From positions 62,001 to 126,000 of the forward strand of contig CAUYUJ010022046.1 of the NCBI GenBank assembly GCA_963575745.1: a stretch of DNA of 64,000 nt, given 5' to 3'. The translations under genes were made by a program, and so were the position numbers. Below the pieces are notes generated by a model, which was given only the letters and a program-made list of their open reading frames with translations, made no database searches and was not told the origin of the DNA. Within the stretch, counting starts at the first letter, position 1; every line of letters begins with the position of its first letter. Below, one piece after another: positions 61,201-64,000 of this stretch. The DNA comes from Prorocentrum cordatum (lineage: Eukaryota; Sar; Dinophyceae; Prorocentrales; Prorocentraceae).

Positions 61201-61400
61201 CAGTGCATCTCGGACGCCGGGCAAGGGCTGCCAAATCCGTGGCTGCTAAAATCGACCTCCGGGAAGTTGTCTTCGTCCCTCCGGGAAGAAGCCCGCTGAC
61301 TGTTTCGCGTGCCGCGCCTCGTTCCGGGGAGTTGTTTTTTCCTTCCGGGAGGGCCGTTTTAGCAGCCACGGTTTTAGCAGCCTTCGCCCAGCTTTCGAGC
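61201..61400. repeat. Inverted repeat around TTTTAGCAGCC
   Basis: GGCTGCTAAAATCGACCTCC with CTTCCGGGAGGGCCGTTTTAGCAGCC-type complement (shown in part; about 61,240-61,380) forms an imperfect long hairpin. Confidence 0.6.
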
Positions 61401-61460
61401 ATCTCTCTGCCGTTTATGTTCTTACTCGGTTGGTGGAGCTTCCCGTCGCCCACCCCTCTT

Positions 61461-61652
61461 CGGCGGCGAGCGAGGGGGAAGGGGAAGGCCTCCTCAGAAG
61501 TGCGGCGTGGCTTCTCAGAAGCCCCCCGCGCCTTCCGAGAAGCTACCTGTGTCTTCGGGGAAGGCCCAGAAAGCTTCTCAGAACGCCGGGGGACTTCGGA
61601 GCCTTCTGATAATGCCTTTGCCTTCCCACTTCCCCCCCGCCGCTCGCCGCCG
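61461..61652. mobile_element. Family W inverted-repeat element
   Basis: CGGCGGCGAGCGAGGGGGAA on the left pairs with TCCCCCCCGCCGCTCGCCGC on the right; internal CTTCTCAGAAG palindromes. Confidence 0.75.
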
Positions 61653-61825
61653 ACCTTCTCGCCCGAGCCCCGCCCCCCGCGCGCGCCCAGGCCGACAAGG
61701 AGAGGTATGCCCGCGGGCAGGTCGGCCGCGCCCGCCCGAGCGCCGCGGGGCCGGGCGCGGCAGCGAGGACCCGGCGACCGGGAGGACGGACCTCTCGTGG
61801 CGTCGCGTCATGGGGGGGGGGGCGG

Positions 61826-62245
61826 TGATGAAGAGGCCACACGCACACGCACACGCACACGCACACGCACACGCACACGCACACGCACACACGCACACGC
61901 ACACGCACACCCTCCGAGACACACGCACAGCACACGCACACGCACACACACGCACACGCACGCACACGCACACGCACACGCACACGCACACGCACACGCA
62001 AACGCACACGCAAACGCACACGCACACGCACACGCACACGCACACGCACACGCACACGCACACGCACACGCACACGCACACGCACACGCACACACGCACA
62101 CACGCACACACGCACACACGCACACACGCACACACGCACACCACGCACACACGCACACACGCACACACGCACACACGCACACACGCACACACGCACACAC
62201 GCACACACGCACACACGCACACACGCACACACGCACACACGCACA

Positions 62246-62293
<48 letters not shown>

Positions 62294-62365
62294 TGCACGC
62301 ATGCACGCACGCACGCACGCACGCATGCACGCACGCACACACGCACGCACACGCACACACAAATC
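61826..62365. repeat. CACACG / GCAC microsatellite
   Basis: CACACG hexamers, CACACACG octamers and GCAC tetramers over 540 bases. Confidence 0.95.
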
Positions 62366-62680
62366 GACACACATCCCAGGATTCCCGATAGGTTCCAACA
62401 GTTTCTCGAGCTTCGTCTTCTTCCCCCACTGAAGTGTGCTTGGTGTCTGAGTGCTTTTTCCCTGTTGGAGGTAATGGGGGGGGGAGTGGAGGCTCCAACC
62501 CAAAGGCCCAAGTTTGCCCTCCCTTCCTCCTAGTGGGGAGGAAAAACTGCAAAAAACACCTGTGGAACCGGTGCCCCCCCAACCCGATATTTGGGTCTTC
62601 TGGTTGGGTTGGGATGTCTTTGTAGGTAGTCAGTAGTGTGGAGGTGTTCGGGCGTTTTCGTTGGTCCCCAGCAGTTTTCC

Positions 62681-62937
62681 AGCCAGCGCCGGAGGACGAA
62701 GACGAAGAGGAGAAGGGGGACGACGAGCAGGAGGAGGATGCCCAGGAGGAGGAGGAGGAGGAGGATGAGGAGGAGGAGGAGGAGGAGAAGGAGGACGACG
62801 AGGAGGAGGAGGAGGAGGAGGGATACGCTCCAACAGCTGCGGCTCGCCGAGAGCCTTCCAGGGCTGCCGGGATCGTTCCGAGCGGCCGCCCGAGCGGCCT
62901 GAGTCCTCGCCCAAACAGCGGGCACGGGGTCGACGGG
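62681..62937 (+). CDS. Candidate acidic exon, paralog of 12.7 kb
   Basis: CAGTTTTCCAG acceptor; frame PAPEDEDEEEKGDDEQEEDA, a Glu run, then GYAPTAAARREPSRAAGIVP and SGRPSGLSPRPNSGHGVDG before GGGTGGGC. The end matches 12,770-12,890, including the following GTGGGCATGTTCAGGG and the family S element. Poly-Glu could be a GAG microsatellite captured in coding sequence. Confidence 0.4.
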
Positions 62938-63005
62938 GTGGGCATGTTCAGGGAGGGGTTCATTGGTTCATCTACCCCCAATCGTCAATTCTCAGAGGAA
63001 GAGAA

Positions 63006-63158
63006 GGTACCCATACTGAGGCCCATACTGCTACGCTTGCCTCGTTTTCCTTTTTGGGGGGCCTCCTGGGAGGCCCTCATCGCCACTGCTGGATTCGCTT
63101 CGAACTCCTGGTCAGAGCGCACACTGGGAGAGGTCCAGGGAGTGGCGGTACCGGTACG
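63006..63158 (+). mobile_element. Family S element
   Basis: GGTACCCATACTGAGGCCC to GTGGCGGTACCGGTACG, imperfect inverted ends. Confidence 0.7.
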
Positions 63159-63213
63159 TCTTGGTCTCTCCACATTCATCGCCGATTTGGAAGAACGAAT
63201 AGCGGCATAAGTA

Positions 63214-63330
63214 GGCGCGGGTTCCTTGTTTTGGCGTTTGCCCCCCCTGGCGGCGCCTCCCCTGGGGCGCTCGGCGCGCGAGGGAGGCGGGTCCAGCGCG
63301 GATCCAAGAAATCCGCGTGGATCGCCGACT
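63214..63330. mobile_element. Family G foldback element, left arm damaged
   Basis: CTGGCGGCGCCTCCCCTGGG, GAGGCGGGTCCAGCGCGGAT and AAATCCGCGTGGATC. Confidence 0.6.
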
Positions 63331-63409
63331 CCAGCTCCACATCTCTTTCCCTTCCTGAGCCAATCCGCCAATCCCCCCTTAACGCTGCCCCTCACCACAC
63401 CGTGTGTGT

Positions 63410-63600
63410 TGAGTCAGTGGGGATTCGGGGTGGCCGCACGGCATTGTGACTTGGGACGTTTTCCGAGAAGGTCTCTGGCAAATGGTGCTTCCAAGATCCA
63501 AAAACCTGCGGTGACGGACCGTGTGCTGAGGCCTTTCTGGATTTCGAGGTCACCGCTTCGTCCGTCACCACACCATTCGGGGACATCCAAATTTCTGTCG
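63410..63600. repeat. Family X dispersed repeat, copy 2
   Basis: Resembles 7,470-7,680 in order. Both X copies lie next to a family D element, here upstream of one and there downstream. Confidence 0.5.
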
Positions 63601-63819
63601 TTTCGGCCTCCCGTGGCAGTGAAGAGGCCTGGCGCAGTCAAACATGCATTTGGGGCGAAAAGCGTTCCCTTGGAAGTGGTCAAGGCCTCTGGTCGGGCCT
63701 CGTCAGGTGAAAGCCGACCTCGGACGGCAGGCACACCCGTAGAAAAAATGGCTTAGAAACATCGTGCATAATGGTGCGAAAGGCAAGGTGCACCGGTGGG
63801 CGACTATGCTAGCTTACAC

Positions 63820-64000
63820 TCGAGGGCGGAAAAGAGGGGGGTGATGACTAGGGGGGTGGATATCATGGCGTGGGCCATGATATTTCCGCAGATCTCATGG
63901 CGCCTCTTCTTATTTCATGACGTCCCTGGACCCCCCGCTGGGCCGCGCACATGCCGCCGGTCATGATTTGCACCCCCCCCCCTCTTGGACACCCCCCTCT
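63820..64000 (+). mobile_element. Family D element, cut by the window end
   Basis: TCGAGGGCGGAAAAGAGGGG with the full D interior up to TTGGACACCCCCC. Confidence 0.85.

Overview
This window looks like nuclear DNA of a dinoflagellate, probably one with a very large GC-rich genome. Prorocentrum-type is my guess and the species is not proven. The evidence is threefold. A 22-base copy of the dinoflagellate trans-spliced leader, with one mismatch, lies at 25,438-25,459 directly in front of a decayed gene. Coding signal comes only as short GC-rich blocks with splice-like edges scattered over tens of kilobases. The rest is packed with microsatellites, minisatellites and many families of small inverted-terminal-repeat elements. 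No tRNA, rRNA, CRISPR array or prokaryotic operon is visible.

Candidate exons. About 25 short blocks look coding: non-repetitive GC-rich codons, an AG acceptor (often after a long CTC/TCC tract) and usually a GT donor. All the convincing ones are on the + strand, as expected for unidirectional dinoflagellate gene arrays. The clearest are 19,533-19,670, 24,332-24,451, 33,426-33,477, 38,615-38,729, 43,346-43,523, 46,054-46,212 and the terminal exon 48,952-49,096, which ends in TGA. A second set (54,868-54,931, 55,568-55,729, 55,828-55,943) is phase-compatible and probably belongs to the next gene. I cannot identify the proteins, and I do not claim that all left-hand blocks belong to one gene.

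Mobile elements. At least a dozen short non-autonomous families can be defined by comparing copies inside the window. Letters used below: A (GTCGGGC ends, 8-bp target duplications), B (TGGCATCGCTCGGACGT ends), C (TCAAGCAGTGGCG/CTGCTCAA ends, 5-bp duplications), D (TCGGGGGCGG/GCTCCCGA ends, 5-bp), E (GGGCCCTGGAAACG ends), F (ACACAGACA/TGTGTCCTGGGGCCCC, 8-bp), G (GGTCCGCGCGGG foldback), H (TA-CAGTCGG ends), I (CAGTGG ends), J, K, L, M, N, O, S, T, U (GTAAGAGTGACC ends), W, X, Y (CTGACCCGGGT ends), Z and AA. Several are nested in one another. Several sit exactly at exon edges or between coding blocks and carry GT/GC..AG splice-like termini. I read these as introner-like elements, that is, transposons that become introns. 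This is the most interesting content of the window.

Layout. 1-2.6 kb: trinucleotide and 21-bp arrays. 2.6-10 kb: coding blocks with families A, B, D and U. 10-23.6 kb: nested elements, minisatellites and four coding blocks. 23,658-23,757: a 100-N gap. 24-29 kb: one exon, a 0.7-kb CA/GCAC array, and the leader-bearing retrocopy. 29-49.1 kb: a run of candidate exons separated by CTC or GAT arrays and elements, ending in a stop codon. 49.1-64 kb: inverted minisatellites, a second exon set near 55 kb, a 100-bp tandem array at 57.4-58.1 kb, long CCAAGAGGCC arrays, and more elements.
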